Source of the DNA: Halobacillus_B sp963739045
Lineage (GTDB): Bacteria > Bacillota > Bacilli > Bacillales > Halobacillaceae
DNA length: 64,000 bases
Assembly (NCBI GenBank): GCA_963739045.1
Contig: CAVTYY010000001.1
Location: 372,001-436,000 of the forward strand
Reading direction: 5' to 3'
Part shown: piece after piece, positions 63,661 through 64,000 of the stretch
Layout of the letters: every line of letters starts with the position of its first letter
Position numbering within the stretch: the stretch's first letter is position 1
Notes under the pieces: generated by a model
Database searches by the model: none
The model's input: only the letters and a program-made list of their open reading frames with translations
Told to the model about the DNA's origin: nothing
Program-made: the position numbers and the translations under genes

Positions 63661-64000
63661 ATGAGTCAGAATCTATTTAATTTGGATGGAAAAGTAGCAG
63701 CAATTACAGGAGCCACCAGAGGGATTGGGCGCTCTGTCGCCTTAGCTTTGGCAGAAGCAGGAGCAGATATCGCTCTTCTTCAAAGGAATCCAGATCAATT
63801 AGATGTGAAGAATGAAATCGAAGAGCTTGGCCGCACGTGTCACATCATTCCTTGTGATCTTAACCAATTAGAACAGGTGAAGGAAGCTGTTCCGTCCGTT
63901 GTTTCCTCATTCGGAAAAATTGATATTTTAGTCAACTGTGCGGGGATCCAGCGTCGTTCGCCTTCGGTTGATTTTCCGGAAGAAGACTGGGACGATGTGA
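63661..64000 (+). CDS. SDR family oxidoreductase, KduD-like, cut by window edge
   Basis: The reading frame starts at ATG 63661 after AAAGGGGATTTTT: MSQNLFNLDGKVAAITGATR. It has the NAD(P) loop TGATRGIGRSVA, then CDLNQLE, and NCAGIQRRSPSVDFPEEDWD. The wording GIQRRSP..DF..EDWD is closest to 2-deoxy-D-gluconate 3-dehydrogenase (KduD). Only about 113 residues are visible; the catalytic YxxxK lies outside. The preceding possible operator would fit sugar-acid control, which is inference. Confidence 0.85.
   Translation, partial: MSQNLFNLDGKVAAITGATRGIGRSVALALAEAGADIALLQRNPDQLDVKNEIEELGRTCHIIPCDLNQLEQVKEAVPSVVSSFGKIDILVNCAGIQRRSPSVDFPEEDWDDV

Overview
The window is the replication-origin region of a low-to-moderate GC, spore-forming Bacillaceae chromosome. 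Gene order matches the Bacillus subtilis dnaA neighbourhood, here read mostly on the minus strand. Sporulation genes (csfB/gin, bofA, a yaaH-type spore hydrolase, a YjcZ-type microprotein), a long Firmicutes-type SRP RNA, a serS T-box and Shine-Dalgarno sites of the AGGAGG type all agree with this. The acidic protein tails and the style of the interspersed repeats suggest a halophilic genus such as Halobacillus, but that genus call is an inference.

Layout, left to right. Positions 1-4260 hold holB (cut by the left edge), yaaR, darA, tmk, a YaaO-type PLP decarboxylase and csfB with a sigma-F-like promoter. Positions 4261-9680 hold a complete 16S-23S-5S rRNA operon without spacer tRNAs, driven by two tandem promoters. 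Positions 9990-14261 hold bofA, yaaL, recR, ebfC, dnaX, the SRP RNA and tadA. From 14356 comes yaaH, then about 18 kb of accessory genes that separate yaaH from dgk-dck: a DUF3891 gene, a DJ-1/PfpI protein, an amino-acid N-hydroxylase, an NCS2 permease, a parS site, acetyl-CoA synthetase, preQ1-riboswitch-controlled queF, an AAC(3)-type acetyltransferase with a lipoprotein, an aldehyde dehydrogenase, several small genes, an M50-like protein, modABC, a hydrolase, and a fluoride riboswitch with a crcB pair. Positions 33676-43161 return to the conserved core: tRNA-Arg, dgk-dck, tRNA-Ser, serS (T-box), pdxT, pdxS, dacA and guaB. Then come yaaC, a degenerate HD-GYP protein, gyrA, gyrB, remB, recF, rlbA, dnaN and dnaA. 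DnaA boxes lie on both sides of dnaA, so oriC is bipartite. To the right, transcription runs on the plus strand: rpmH, rnpA, yidC (spoIIIJ), jag, mnmE, mnmG, rsmG. Where noc-soj-spo0J would follow in B. subtilis there are instead a phospholipase C-like protein, a YfcE-type phosphoesterase and an SDR enzyme (cut by the right edge).

Genes on both sides are transcribed away from oriC, as expected for leading-strand placement. Functionally the core covers replication initiation and elongation (dnaA, dnaN, dnaX, holB, recF, recR, gyrase), translation (rRNA, tRNA, serS, tadA, mnmE/G, rsmG, rpmH, rnpA), membrane protein insertion, and nucleotide and PLP supply.

Two interspersed repeat families fill much of the intergenic space. 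R1 (about 120 bp, starting AAAAGCGG) occurs in tandem and inside both rRNA spacers. R2 (about 120 bp, with GAGACTCC and GAGGAGGCT motifs) occurs as inverted pairs. One R2 copy is split by a 119-bp hairpin that looks like a tiny mobile element. I see no complete transposase gene, prophage or CRISPR array.
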